Part shown: piece by piece, positions 9,701 through 17,888 of the stretch | Layout: every line of letters begins with the position of its first letter | Numbering within the stretch: the first letter of the stretch is position 1 | Assembly (NCBI GenBank): GCA_020851115.1 | Contig: JADZDJ010000203.1 | Span: 1-50,243 of the forward strand | Source: Pirellulales bacterium | GTDB lineage: Bacteria > Planctomycetota > Planctomycetia > Pirellulales > JADZDJ01 | DNA: 50,243 bases | Reading direction: 5' to 3' | The notes under the pieces: generated by a model | The model's database searches: none | Told to the model about the DNA's origin: nothing | What the model saw: the letters and a program-made list of their open reading frames with translations, nothing else | Made by a program: the position numbers and the translations under genes

Positions 9701-10803
9701 CGCGCCAGCTCCGCGTTCAAATGCTGCCGTGCGCCCGCGAACGGCTGGTGTTGCGTTTCGCATTCCGATTGCAAGTGTTGACGAACTTCCGCCGGCGCGC
9801 GCGCCAAGAGCCGCCGATAAAACTCGTCGCGATAGGTTGCGATGTGCGGCATCAACTTCGCAAGTGTCACCGACGAGTCGAACGAGTCTGGCCCTGCGCC
9901 GCTCGTTCCGGCGGCCATCAAAATAGTACCTGCCAACACGGCACCCGCTTCAAACATCAATTGTTCGCGCGGCACGCTTCGCGAGGTCTCCATTCGTGCC
10001 AGAACCGCGTCGAGCGTACATTGTTGCAGCACAAACCGCCGGTATTGCCCCCGGTTGTCGATCAGGTGCGGATCCCATTGCCCAAAGTGATAATTCGGCC
10101 GTCGGTTGACAGGGTGATTGAAATCGTAGGCTCGCGGATCGAACGACAGTTCGTCAAGTAAGTCCGGGTCAAAACAAGCGGCCTCCAGCAATTCTCGATC
10201 GGTGCTGCGCAAGATGCGAAGCACGGTGTCGATCAGGTCGTGGTAGCGGCCTACCGCCACGCCGACGTTTGCGATATACAGCGGCACGGGGCGAACGCGT
10301 TCGTGCGAATACGGCTCGTGCTTTCGCGTTTCTAGCACCGGCACGGGACGATGGCCGATGAAATCATTGAGCCGCCGCAGCACGCGATCGACGATTCGCC
10401 GCGATTCTTCCCAGGGTGCGCCCTCGGCCAGCACAGCCTCCATCACGTGTCCCACGAATAGCGGCCGCCAAAGCTCCGCCCCGGTTTGATGGAAGAGCAA
10501 ATCGCGATGATGTTGAGCGTAGGCCGGCAATACCTCCTCGAATGCCAGTCGCAGTACGCCGCGGGCTTGTTCGGCATCCTTAAATGCAGCCGCCTTGCCC
10601 GCCAGTTCATCGAGCTTCGCCCTCAAGAGTTGATGAGCGACCTGCCACGATTGCTGCGGAGGAATCCCAGCCGCTTCAATCGCCCCCCACAGTTCATTCA
10701 GCCCTTTGAGAAAAGTTGCATCGCTGGCGCCGGACGAAAAATTCAGGTAGCCCAGCAGTTCTTGCAAAGGCAACCGTTCAGCGATTCCAGCGGGTAACGA
10801 CAT
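6784..10803 (-). CDS. Very large protein of unknown function (1,339 residues)
   Basis: I do not recognise this protein. It has no signal peptide and no clear membrane segment, so it is probably cytoplasmic, and it appears predominantly alpha-helical (long Leu/Ala/Arg/Glu-rich stretches). The N-terminal 250 residues are rich in aromatic and His residues, with segments such as YDFNHPVNRRPNYHFGQWDP that look conserved rather than filler. Around residues 675-735 there is an acidic, low-complexity linker (DVDPEEGQG, TSDGTDADMLE, DDELEREQ), and near residue 1000 a basic run KSKKRRS, so at least three domains are likely. ATG at 10803 is chosen because the protein becomes protein-like from MSLPAGIAERL; an upstream TTG at 10854 is possible. 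No Shine-Dalgarno site is evident. Codon use matches neighbours. It stands alone. Confidence 0.85.
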   Translation of the reverse strand: MSLPAGIAERLPLQELLGYLNFSSGASDATFLKGLNELWGAIEAAGIPPQQSWQVAHQLLRAKLDELAGKAAAFKDAEQARGVLRLAFEEVLPAYAQHHRDLLFHQTGAELWRPLFVGHVMEAVLAEGAPWEESRRIVDRVLRRLNDFIGHRPVPVLETRKHEPYSHERVRPVPLYIANVGVAVGRYHDLIDTVLRILRSTDRELLEAACFDPDLLDELSFDPRAYDFNHPVNRRPNYHFGQWDPHLIDNRGQYRRFVLQQCTLDAVLARMETSRSVPREQLMFEAGAVLAGTILMAAGTSGAGPDSFDSSVTLAKLMPHIATYRDEFYRRLLARAPAEVRQHLQSECETQHQPFAGARQHLNAELARLRALQLQHVELAILFARLGYSEAAARQADIVPAASARMVCQMQCLLTSGHRLADAGRLTEAFAMLPQVDDLLSRAIQCGAVVDPWNILGFSGQFSLFPAMENSIPDPRVDELLDLVAQAFALYSRLWHEAATADDAELLDKLPPAFRQRADWWDQFATTSVEGIRSISGDEAHTSGRRVAEALAAWHQGGAAAGKVAFWQPFADEFDSPQAYGRVIEVLLDKEDLHAAMALLMHWLSQAAEVSLDEGRRSFYALAVRWMQLALGRADRSATTVNDSLLIQKFFDYLEANAEDYWDVPNWRPDDFASVSDGSRQSKPPTESDVDPEEGQGADELFSAAYEDVVYRDSTSDGTDADMLEVPAAGDHSSDDELEREQRRLSSRLAFLAMLAALWKMAAATAQAGNRKSVRVEVPRTWRERAVENRNALVELAAAIQKYPIAPTSASYEALVELDRRRMIRESLLEKVVATIVANRDAEMALAAVDLSATAEVRESESSCAVGPQTIVLWSAALRGDAPEVGRLWPAFLSEIAEQPLLYVPITRGGDARKIASVRGLQQMFRELLQRLPRLGMLRETCQLLRVAREMEKDHPLGAGAVTEFDRLFEVGYKAIVESLVESSAARHEVRPPSTAAKSKKRRSAKAQVERAAADDLQLIDGLQMATESLLGEWLSHSRTLRLSVLERVDNSKTWQALVAFIRSYGSDLFTQDFFHLGNLRGILHQGVENWLEQLAEDGEAADHLRLFAELDERLPRAEAKKHLSLVIEAVVENYTEYRDYNATTTQSDRGEMLYALLDFLRVKVGYERIHWNLRPVMMAHEVLVRRGCHGAAEQWRHAMAERTSDVAEQQIKRLADLQTEYAMRLPTIADRLSERFIRPLTIDRIRSLVAPAAEEARQGSPTTTFPLLEQEASELAHEPCGAGLDLPDWLELVAQEVDRVCNRETTWDVIPDAAAEQPWVRLSWEEIQSQLTDWDAEK

Positions 10804-11349
10804 TGACGATGCGGCACGGGAATCAGGGGGCAAATCGTTAGGGTTGTGGAACAATCGCGCCAGCTACTTTCAGGAGCCGACGCCATCGGGCTAGCCATCG
10901 GCGTTGGTAGCCGACGGTACCTCCTGCTTCAAGACAAATTTGAAAATCTTCACAACCTGCGCGAAGTTGGCGAGCCGACGAGCGTTGAACGGCCAACCCA
11001 CCAGCCTCAAGCACGACGACCGCACGCACAACTCCACAAACGCCAGCTTAGAAAGTGAGCCTCGATTGGTCTAGCGGCCCACCGACCGCAATCGCAGCAT
11101 TTTGCCGCGACAATTGGCGCGACGACAAGGTCGCCATCAAGCGTTCCATCGGCCAGCAGCGGTCGCACTGCAAGCCGAGGAATTCACTCGTTGTTCGCCC
11201 CCCTATACCGCGTCGTCTACGCATCGGAACGCGGCGATTGGAAATGACACCTGGCGTGCGGTGGTGTTCCCTTGGCGAAGACTCGCGCAGATCGACCCTG
11301 CCCAAGCTTTTCTTGGTCCTGGCAGAAATCAACGTCGTTGCCCAATTTC
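10804..11349. other. Gene-free stretch of about 550 bases
   Basis: Open frames occur on both strands, but none resembles a known protein and none has a ribosome binding site. It holds the upstream region of the 1,339-residue protein gene and the downstream region of the glycosidase gene. I see no repeat or hairpin strong enough to name. Confidence 0.4.
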
Positions 11350-13575
11350 CTAATTTGCGGCATCAACGATCAGTTCGTCGCCGCGCACAAGGGTTGGCTG
11401 ACCAACCGCGGCACGAACGTGCTTAGCCCCCTCGCGCACCTCATACTCCGCTCCATCGACGGCGATATCCAGCACATGACCGCGTAGCCGCAGACCCTTA
11501 AGACTGATCTGGCGCGCGAAGGCAGGCGGGTGCGGATCGATGCGGATGTCTCCATTGAACTCCGCCTGGACACCAAACATCCCAAAGATGATGCACTGTG
11601 CCACCGCAGCGCTGTCGATCGTGGATTGCAATGGCGTATCGTGGCGATAGTCGATTTCGTTGGCAGCGAACGAATCGCCCCAATATGGCATCCGCTCGCC
11701 CCACCACAAAATGCGCTTCAAGATGTTTGCGGCTACGTCGGGATGGCCCGCTTTATAGAGGCGTTCGGCAATCTGGGCCGGGAAGGCCGTGAAGCAGCCT
11801 CCGCCTCCGTTGTCATAGTCAACTGGATCGTAGGCCAGATCGGTCTTCGCCATGCTTTCCAATCCGAACTCGGCCATGAACTCCTGCGGATTGTTGAGGT
11901 GCACGAGTAGTCGAGCTTCCTGTTCGGCATCTAGAACTTTGCTGGCGAAGAGCTTGAAAACCTGCACCGTATAGCGGAGATCCTTCTCTCCTTTTTCATT
12001 TCGGAAGTCGAACCAGCCGGCGCGTTCGTTCCAGAGTTGCTGCTTCAGCACTTTTTTCAATTCTTCCGCCCGTTGACGAAGGCGCGGATCGGGTTTGCCT
12101 GCTAGCTCCGTCAACTCGGCGGCCCGCTGGTAGGTATCGTAGCGGCGCCCATTCAAGTCGGGCATCACATGGTTGTAAGGAATGCCGCGACGCAATTCGA
12201 GATGGCTATTCGATGGGCCATAATCGATCAGGTTTACGGGCTTTTCGGGGTCATCGCCAAACATGGCATTGTTGACCGCGTGCGCCAGAATCGTGTTGTC
12301 ATCGACAATGTCGGACAAGAACGCCGTGTCGCCCGTGTTCTTGACATAAAAATAAATCAGGCCAACGATCTTCTCCTGATTGACAGGATACCAAGGGCCG
12401 AATGTCTTCCCCGTCACCGGCTCGAACGCGAAGTGCTTCGTGATGTCGATGGCAAGAAAATGCTTGATATGACTGCGGGCCGCGGCGGGATCGAACATTG
12501 GAAAGATTTCCCAAATTTCTCCGAAGTCCCAGAGATAGTTGCCGACGCACCCGCCATTAATGCTGCCCGTGCTGTAGTAGGGATGCAGCAAGAACTCGGA
12601 AACATCCCACCGATTCATCACGAACTGAACCAGCGATCGATAATAAAATCGCTCCAGGGCAGCATTGCTCGATTCGAACCGGGGAAGCTGGTTGAAGAAG
12701 TCTTCGATCCGCTTGGCGTATGCCAGTTGCGCATCCGCCACCGTCTTTTTTAGGTCAGCCGTTATCTTTTCACACTCTGCTTGCGCTTCCGCCGCAGGTC
12801 CAATGGCAAACGCAACATACCGCGTAGCGCTGCCCGATGGCGGCAAGGATACGGTCCATTGGCCGCAGGGCGATGCAGCCTGCCATTGCACATCGCGACT
12901 GGCGCGCAGGACAATCGTCAGGCCGCCTTGCTCCAAGCGAAGCGATCCGTCGCCAAATTTTCGCGTCGTGGCGGTCTTGCTCTTGGGTCTGGCAAACGAC
13001 CATCCTAAGCCGCCGTTTTCATCCACCGGTTCGGCGATATCCAGCGTGACACCCTCGGTGGCGATGGCCGCTGGAATGAACGGCGTTGTTGCTGAAGCGC
13101 CTTGAGCCAGCGTGACGCCCTCGATGGTGATTGCCGCAGCAGCGGTACGAGGCTCGACGCCGGTGTTGGTAAGGGTGAATTCCAGCAGTCCAGCGCGAGT
13201 ACCGGGGATGAGCATCGTTGAACTCTTGACATCGATTCCGCCGACTGATCCCGACCGCTCGACCTTGAATGGATGCCACTGGTAACTCTTCGTTGCAACA
13301 GGCTTGCCCGAAACGGTGATTTCCATATTGAAATTGGAACTCAGGTACGGCGGCGCCCAAAGACCATTGATCCTCAATACGTTGCGATAGGGAATGCCAG
13401 CAGCAATCTTGCCATTGACAATACCAAAATGCTCTTCCTGAACGATGTTCTGCGACCCGTCCAGCGCAAACGGATCAAAGGGTTGATCCTTCTGCTGGGC
13501 GGTCGCCTGCTGCTGAACTGCCAGAGCAATGACGAACGCGATCGCAGACAAACAAGACGCAATTGAGCGGACCAT
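11350..13575 (-). CDS. Secreted (alpha/alpha)6-barrel glycoside hydrolase
   Basis: A 741-residue exported protein. A signal peptide with core SCLSAIAFVIALAV ends near ATA/QQ. Residues about 30-280 form a beta-rich N-terminal domain, residues about 290-660 an (alpha/alpha)6 toroid typical of trehalase, GH63 and mannosylglycerate-hydrolase-like (MGH1) enzymes, and the rest a C-terminal beta-domain. Aromatic and acidic barrel motifs include NYLWDFGEIWEIFPMF, IDYGPSNSHLE, YDNGGGG and MPYWGDSFAANEIDYRHDTP. These could hold the general acid and base, but I cannot name the exact residues or the substrate. ATG at 13575 has GGAGAA upstream. Likely periplasmic breakdown of an oligosaccharide. Confidence 0.85.
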   Translation of the reverse strand: MVRSIASCLSAIAFVIALAVQQQATAQQKDQPFDPFALDGSQNIVQEEHFGIVNGKIAAGIPYRNVLRINGLWAPPYLSSNFNMEITVSGKPVATKSYQWHPFKVERSGSVGGIDVKSSTMLIPGTRAGLLEFTLTNTGVEPRTAAAAITIEGVTLAQGASATTPFIPAAIATEGVTLDIAEPVDENGGLGWSFARPKSKTATTRKFGDGSLRLEQGGLTIVLRASRDVQWQAASPCGQWTVSLPPSGSATRYVAFAIGPAAEAQAECEKITADLKKTVADAQLAYAKRIEDFFNQLPRFESSNAALERFYYRSLVQFVMNRWDVSEFLLHPYYSTGSINGGCVGNYLWDFGEIWEIFPMFDPAAARSHIKHFLAIDITKHFAFEPVTGKTFGPWYPVNQEKIVGLIYFYVKNTGDTAFLSDIVDDNTILAHAVNNAMFGDDPEKPVNLIDYGPSNSHLELRRGIPYNHVMPDLNGRRYDTYQRAAELTELAGKPDPRLRQRAEELKKVLKQQLWNERAGWFDFRNEKGEKDLRYTVQVFKLFASKVLDAEQEARLLVHLNNPQEFMAEFGLESMAKTDLAYDPVDYDNGGGGCFTAFPAQIAERLYKAGHPDVAANILKRILWWGERMPYWGDSFAANEIDYRHDTPLQSTIDSAAVAQCIIFGMFGVQAEFNGDIRIDPHPPAFARQISLKGLRLRGHVLDIAVDGAEYEVREGAKHVRAAVGQPTLVRGDELIVDAAN

Positions 13576-13656
13576 CTATCTTCTCCATCGACTGGTAGGG
13601 TAGATCACAAGAGTGACGCGAGGAAACGGCTCCAAACCTCGTGCGGCACGGCTTGT

Positions 13657-13688
13657 CCGGTTCAGATTGTAGCCGGTTCAGATTGTAG
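13657..13688. repeat. 16-bp perfect tandem duplication
   Basis: CCGGTTCAGATTGTAG occurs twice head to tail (13657-13672 and 13673-13688) upstream of the secreted glycosidase gene. It may be a replication-slippage product or a doubled regulatory site; nothing else supports either view. Confidence 0.6.
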
Positions 13689-13822
13689 CACGAATTCACA
13701 GACAACGCGAATTCGACGCGCGCCGGTAGTACCGAGGGGGTGAAAATCGAGTTGCGCTAAGTGAACAATAGTGACGATGAATGACAGCTACCTCTTGATT
13801 GGACGGACAGGACTCGGATGGA

Positions 13823-14530
13823 CTACGATTGACTGCTTTTGGACACTTTCTTGAAGACGACAAAATAGTTCTCGTGCAGCAACTTGGTGTCTTCCAAAAC
13901 CTTCTCGAAGCCAGCCTCCTCAATCTCCGCCTCAAAGACTTCTTGCCCGGCGCGAACGTGGTGCATGACCCAGTCGCTACTCTTGCCGGGAATCCGGCGA
14001 AAGTCGATGAGGATCAACCGGCCGCCGGGTTTCATGGCGCGGTGGATCGAGGCCAGCGTTTTGGCGGGGGTCTCGAAATGGTGGTAGGTGTCGCAGATAA
14101 ATGCCACATCCACGGAGTCGGCCGGCAGTTGCGTCGAGTCCTGGGTCGCTAGAACTGGATCGACGTTGCGCAAGCCGGCCTCGCGGGCGGTGGAAGCGAT
14201 GTGGTCGAGGAACTTCGGGGCAATGTCGACGGCAATGACTCGTCCTTTGTCGCCGACCGCAGCGGCAAAGAGCCGCGTGAACAGGCCGGTCCCGGCACCA
14301 ATGTCGGCCACTGCTTCGCCCGGCTTGATCTGGCACGCCGCCACAATTGCCGTTCGTCGCGCAAATAGCTCTCGGCTTTCCACTTCAAACTTTTTCTTGA
14401 ATTCGTCGATATCCGGATTCCTAAACGAATCGTTGATGCCGGGTTGGACACTGACTTTTTGGCCGTAGGCCAGGGCAACCGCCGCCCAGACAATGCCAAG
14501 GCCGACGAATCGTGGTAGGCGATGGTTCAT
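13823..14530 (-). CDS. Exported class I SAM methyltransferase-like protein
   Basis: A 235-residue protein with a Rossmann-type methyltransferase domain. Motif I is VADIGAGTGLFTRLF, followed by an acidic residue at the end of beta-2 (VIAVDIAPKFLDH) and VDVAFICDTYHHFETP / LKPGGRLILIDF-like motifs (here MKPGGRLILIDFRR), the UbiE-like layout. The start at 14530 is decided by GGAGG at 14541-14545. This start gives MNHRLPRFVGLGIVWAAVAL, a signal-peptide-like N-terminus ending near ALAYG. That is odd because S-adenosylmethionine is made in the cytoplasm; the segment may instead be an uncleaved membrane anchor. Substrate unknown. Confidence 0.88.
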   Translation of the reverse strand: MNHRLPRFVGLGIVWAAVALAYGQKVSVQPGINDSFRNPDIDEFKKKFEVESRELFARRTAIVAACQIKPGEAVADIGAGTGLFTRLFAAAVGDKGRVIAVDIAPKFLDHIASTAREAGLRNVDPVLATQDSTQLPADSVDVAFICDTYHHFETPAKTLASIHRAMKPGGRLILIDFRRIPGKSSDWVMHHVRAGQEVFEAEIEEAGFEKVLEDTKLLHENYFVVFKKVSKSSQS

Positions 14531-14617
14531 TGAGATAATCCTCCAATCAGAGCAAAGATCGCGGCGGGCCACGCCTACAACAACGATTTCGCCCATGATG
14601 CCACTATTGTCCGGCTA

Positions 14618-14812
14618 TCAGTCGAATAGTGTCAACTGGTTTGCAGCAGTGGGTTCTAAATTCGATCGAATTTCCGCACAAAGGGTCTGATTGATCGGGG
14701 GACAAACAAGCTGCGACTGAGAATGTGCATACTCTCGGACAGACTTCGATCGATGCCCAGCTCCTTCTTCACGATCGCCACACGTGCGTTTTCTCCGCTT
14801 CTTTCGTATTTT
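14618..14812 (-). pseudogene. IS4-type transposase C-terminal remnant
   Basis: On the minus strand one frame reads VAIVKKELGIDRSLSESMHI followed by LSRSLF, and a second frame just downstream reads NLEPTAANQLTLFD then stop at 14618. From memory, a KELG(I/L)xRSLSEILQILSVSLFEKTP block and a closing NQLTLFD are the C-terminus of IS4-family (DDE) transposases common in planctomycetes. The two halves are in different frames with missing residues between, so this is a frameshifted, dead fragment of about 65 codons between the methyltransferase and porin genes. No terminal inverted repeat was seen. Confidence 0.75.
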
Positions 14813-14905
14813 CCGTGAGTATGTGGTGAACTCGGCAAAAAATTGCGGCCGAACACGATGGCCATGAGGAACTCCATCGAGTTCGGCATTAAGACTTGGC
14901 GGCAA

Positions 14906-16516
14906 TTAGAAGTTCACTTGAGATTGCACGTAAACGAAGTCGGCGTCGCCGGTAAATGGCGGAGGAGTGGGATTGGTGCGATACCAATCGCCTGTGAAGA
15001 AGTGTGAATAGCCGATGAGCCAGCTCATTCGATCCGTCATCGCCCAAGTGGTCTGCAAGTCGAGTTCTTGGCCGAGATACGGACTGCCGCCCGGCGTGGT
15101 GACGAACGGCAGTTCGTTGATCTTGTAGGGGACATCGTTCGGATTCTGCAGAAAAAACAGATGCCACCACGCCAGGAATTTCCACTTTGCGCTCGGCTGC
15201 ATTTCATACAGGATATTAAAATCTTGAATGTTTGTGCGGGCAAAGAAATCCATGAAGCCCAAGAACTTATGTCCTAGCGGAAACAGGTGGTTAAATCCGT
15301 TGCCGATGATATCGCTGCCGGATGCCCAGTCGTAGTACACCCAGACCACCGGTTTCCAGCATGGGCACCGCTCCAGCTTGCGACCGCCACCGAGTGTAAA
15401 GAATCCCGCCGAATGGCTCCCATCGCCGAATTCGCCGAACTGATAACCGCCTTCGATTTCCCACAGCCACGGACCCTTGTTTTGATAAATGCGGCCGCCG
15501 GCGGTTTGGAATTTAAAGCTGCTGGCGGCAGCGTACGGCGCGTCATAATCGTGATAGCCGAGCCAGTATATATCGTAGGAGTGATCCTGGATTGCTTTGT
15601 AGGTGGCCCAAATGCCGTAAAACTCTTGCGTGCCGTCGGGCGAGTCTAATCCTTCCGGATCGTTCATCAACGGCCGCAGCCAAAAACCATCGAGATTCCA
15701 ATCCTCGCCGCGGAAATAAATCTTGGCGCCATCGAAAGTCCGGCGAGTGTTGGCCCAGTCTAGCGGTGAAATCAATCGCTGCGAACCGTACAGCATTTCC
15801 TGTCGGCCCACGCGCCCCCACCACGGACTGCCGCCGACATCGAGCAACTTCAGGTCGGCAAACAAGTTGAGGATTTCGCTGGGATTTACTTCGTTCGAGC
15901 GAGGCGGCAAGTCTTCGAAGTCGCTCGTCGCATCCAGGTATTCGCCGTAAACGCGTAGCCAGTCTTCATGCACCCAGTTGGCATATAAACGAAGTCGTTT
16001 CAACAAAAACTGATCGGATTGCCCCGTCAATCCTAAGCCGCGCATATTGATTTCGTCATGGTACCGCAGGCGATATTGGCCGCCGAGATCCACCGTGTCG
16101 TCGCAGCAAGCAGGATGCAATTGTTTGAAGCGCTCACCCAGATGCCAATCGTTGTAACATGGATCGTCGAGATACTTGAACGAATTGTCGTAGAATGGAT
16201 CCTTGTAGGCCGAGGCCGCGGCCTTTTTGAGTTCGGCCATTTTTTGGGGAGTGCATTTGGCATCGCCCGAAGTAGCGCCTCCCTCGGCGACCGGACTTGG
16301 CTCTGGTTCCGCGGGCTGCGTATTGCTTTCGAGTACGTCATCGCCTGGCGCCTCGACATGGTTCTCTGTCGCCGGCTGCGTTAAACTGGCGGCACTCGTT
16401 GTGAATAAACCAGACTTAGCAGCCGAATGTTCAGCCGCATGGCCGATGGAGCGTTGTCCACCCAGAGCTGCCGCGAAGCACAGCCAAGCGAATACGGGTT
16501 GAAAAGACCTGCACAT
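14906..16516 (-). CDS. Outer-membrane porin, alginate-export family
   Basis: A 536-residue exported protein. After a signal peptide (core PVFAWLCFAAALGG) and a low-complexity stretch of about 100 residues, there is a beta-barrel domain: GQYRLRYHDEINMRG, FLLKRLRLYANWVHEDWLRVYGEY with alternating hydrophobic strands, GRQEMLYGSQRLISPLDWANTRRTFDGAKI, and a C-terminal strand ending in Phe (FVYVQSQVNF), as in outer-membrane barrels. The RQE, Y-G-Q-R and RTFDG motifs are characteristic of the Alginate_exp/AlgE-like family. The frame stays open to a GTG at 16606; I prefer the ATG at 16516 because it starts the signal peptide, but this is uncertain. A general sugar or anion channel in the outer membrane is the likely role. 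Confidence 0.85.
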   Translation of the reverse strand: MCRSFQPVFAWLCFAAALGGQRSIGHAAEHSAAKSGLFTTSAASLTQPATENHVEAPGDDVLESNTQPAEPEPSPVAEGGATSGDAKCTPQKMAELKKAAASAYKDPFYDNSFKYLDDPCYNDWHLGERFKQLHPACCDDTVDLGGQYRLRYHDEINMRGLGLTGQSDQFLLKRLRLYANWVHEDWLRVYGEYLDATSDFEDLPPRSNEVNPSEILNLFADLKLLDVGGSPWWGRVGRQEMLYGSQRLISPLDWANTRRTFDGAKIYFRGEDWNLDGFWLRPLMNDPEGLDSPDGTQEFYGIWATYKAIQDHSYDIYWLGYHDYDAPYAAASSFKFQTAGGRIYQNKGPWLWEIEGGYQFGEFGDGSHSAGFFTLGGGRKLERCPCWKPVVWVYYDWASGSDIIGNGFNHLFPLGHKFLGFMDFFARTNIQDFNILYEMQPSAKWKFLAWWHLFFLQNPNDVPYKINELPFVTTPGGSPYLGQELDLQTTWAMTDRMSWLIGYSHFFTGDWYRTNPTPPPFTGDADFVYVQSQVNF

Positions 16517-16784
16517 ACTTGAAGTGCAACAGGCTATGGGTAGCGCAAATGAGAAGATCGAGTTGCACGGATATTGGTATCGACTAAGCTTCCTTATCCA
16601 CTGCACCCCCTCGCCATTGTTTATCTACCGAAAGTGCTAGCAACCCCTCGGCCCGATCGTCTGCGCTAATTGAACTAACAAATCGCGAAGGGTGCATGTC
16701 GGCTTTTAAAGAATCAGCAGGATCGGACTGGGACCGTAGGCAATTTAGGGTGATGAGTGAGGGGGGGTACCGAGCGGTGATGAA

Positions 16785-17090
16785 GGTAGTGGATGGGGCA
16801 GTCGTCGTCGCAAAGGGCAGCCGAGCGAACTTGCAAGATAGCCCCAGGCGCCGTTGGGATCGTTCAAAACATCTCGGTTCCCTTCACGCGATCATTTATT
16901 TCCTTGACCCATGATTCCATCCAGGTGGTCGTCACCGGCAGCCTTTGCTGACGGCGCAGAGGATAGCTCAATCGCGAACGATTGTTCTCCAAATATCCCA
17001 GCGTAGCGGCCACGATCTGGCGCGGGTCGCCGGTCGGAATCCCCGACCTTTTTGACCCACTGACCAGCCGCATGAGCAAACAGCGAAAAG
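16785..17090 (-). pseudogene. Planctomycete-type transposase C-terminal remnant
   Basis: The minus strand encodes ATLGYLENNRSRLSYPLRRQ, then RLPVTTTWMESWVKEINDRV and KGTEMF, followed by a stop. From memory this matches the C-terminal part of a planctomycete transposase in which the text continues FWNDPxGAEAILQxRAAALSEDD. Here the expected Trp codon has lost one base, and after the frameshift GAILQVRSAALCDDD is readable in another frame at about 16800-16845. No N-terminal part is recognisable upstream. I do not assign an IS family. It lies directly upstream of tRNA-Lys. Confidence 0.7.
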
Positions 17091-17251
17091 TCTCGCTGCG
17101 ATTTGGCCGGTTTACTGCCGATGCGTTTTTAGATACCCTTTGGCATAGCACGTTCGTTGGTTCGGGCTTATTGGGTGTAGTAGCGGGTGTAGTACAAAAA
17201 TGACACGTTGCCTCAATAAAACGCACATCAGCCAAAAATTCCCGAGAAAAT

Positions 17252-17324
<73 letters not shown>

Positions 17325-17338
17325 TAGACTTGCGACGA

Positions 17339-17385
17339 CGGCGTGGAGGTTACCTACCAGAAGCCTACCACGCCGTTGTTGTTTA
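17339..17385 (+). terminator. Possible intrinsic terminator after tRNA-Lys
   Basis: CGGCGTGG (17339-17346) pairs with CCACGCCG (17368-17375) around a 21-base loop, followed by TTGTTGTTT. Stem and T-rich tail fit a terminator 15 bases past the tRNA, though the loop is long and the tail interrupted. Confidence 0.45.
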
Positions 17386-17600
17386 ATCGCTGACCTCCGC
17401 GGCTTGCTCTCGGGCCTACTTCAGCACGTCCGGAACAGGCATATCCAACACGGCCCCTTCGACCTAGCTGGCAAGATTCACGTAGCCCAAAGTCGTCTGG
17501 TAGCTATTGTGCCGCATTAGCTTCTGCAAGGCCTCCGGTTTCAAATGCACCGTGAACCATGGTCGCATGTTACCGACAAACGCGGCCAAGCTTTTTCCAC
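17383..17600 (-). pseudogene. Tyrosine recombinase (integrase) C-terminal remnant
   Basis: On the minus strand one frame reads LKPEALQKLMRHNSYQTTLG, YVNLAS, stop, VEGAVLDMPVPDVLK, stop, AREQAAEVS. LQKLMRHxSYQTTxGYxNLA is the end of a phage-type tyrosine recombinase, containing the second-half HxxR-region and the catalytic Tyr region. Two in-frame TAG codons (17464-17466 and 17416-17418) interrupt it; each could come from CAG (Gln) by one substitution. Upstream the text decays beyond recognition. Sitting about 60 bases from tRNA-Lys, it is probably the relic of an integrative element that used this tRNA. Confidence 0.72.
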
Positions 17601-17729
17601 CACGATGGCGCGTGGCGAAGCAAGTTCCTGTCAAGCGGCGGCCCTTTCATCTCCACGGGACTTACGCTTGAAAAATGCTTCAAAAAATCTCCGCCGGCAG
17701 AATTTTTCCAAAATGCCGGGAATGTAGGG

Positions 17730-17888
17730 CTAGCTTCTTGCTGCCAAGACTGCCAGAAAAATTAGCCAAATGGTCATTGCGGCAACGGCTAGTACGAGAA
17801 TGGTTTTTTGGCGACGGGTAGGTGCGGGGCGAAGCGGGGCGAGTGGTGCTGCAGGTTGCTTTGCCTTGGGTTGACGCTGTTTGGGCAT
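17730..17888 (-). CDS. Small basic membrane protein (52 residues)
   Basis: A short gene starting at ATG 17888 and ending at TAG 17730. The product begins MPKQRQPKAKQPAAPLAPLR, a basic Pro/Ala-rich cytoplasmic stretch with TRRQK at its end, followed by one membrane segment (TILVLAVAAMTIWLIFLAVLAA) and a two-residue tail RS. An AAAGGA stands about 13 bases upstream, a little far for a ribosome binding site. The positive-inside layout, a single clean transmembrane helix and intact frame argue for a real gene. Function unknown. It may be transcribed with the Minf_1886 gene upstream on the same strand, 322 bases away. Confidence 0.68.
   Translation of the reverse strand: MPKQRQPKAKQPAAPLAPLRPAPTRRQKTILVLAVAAMTIWLIFLAVLAARS

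Noticed and set aside
16517-16606. GTG start at 16606 for the porin
   Set aside because: It adds 30 residues ahead of the recognisable signal peptide; kept only as an alternative.
17416-17466. TAG readthrough (recoding) in the integrase fragment
   Set aside because: The stops sit in a sequence that is otherwise decayed and truncated; a pseudogene explains it better than recoding.
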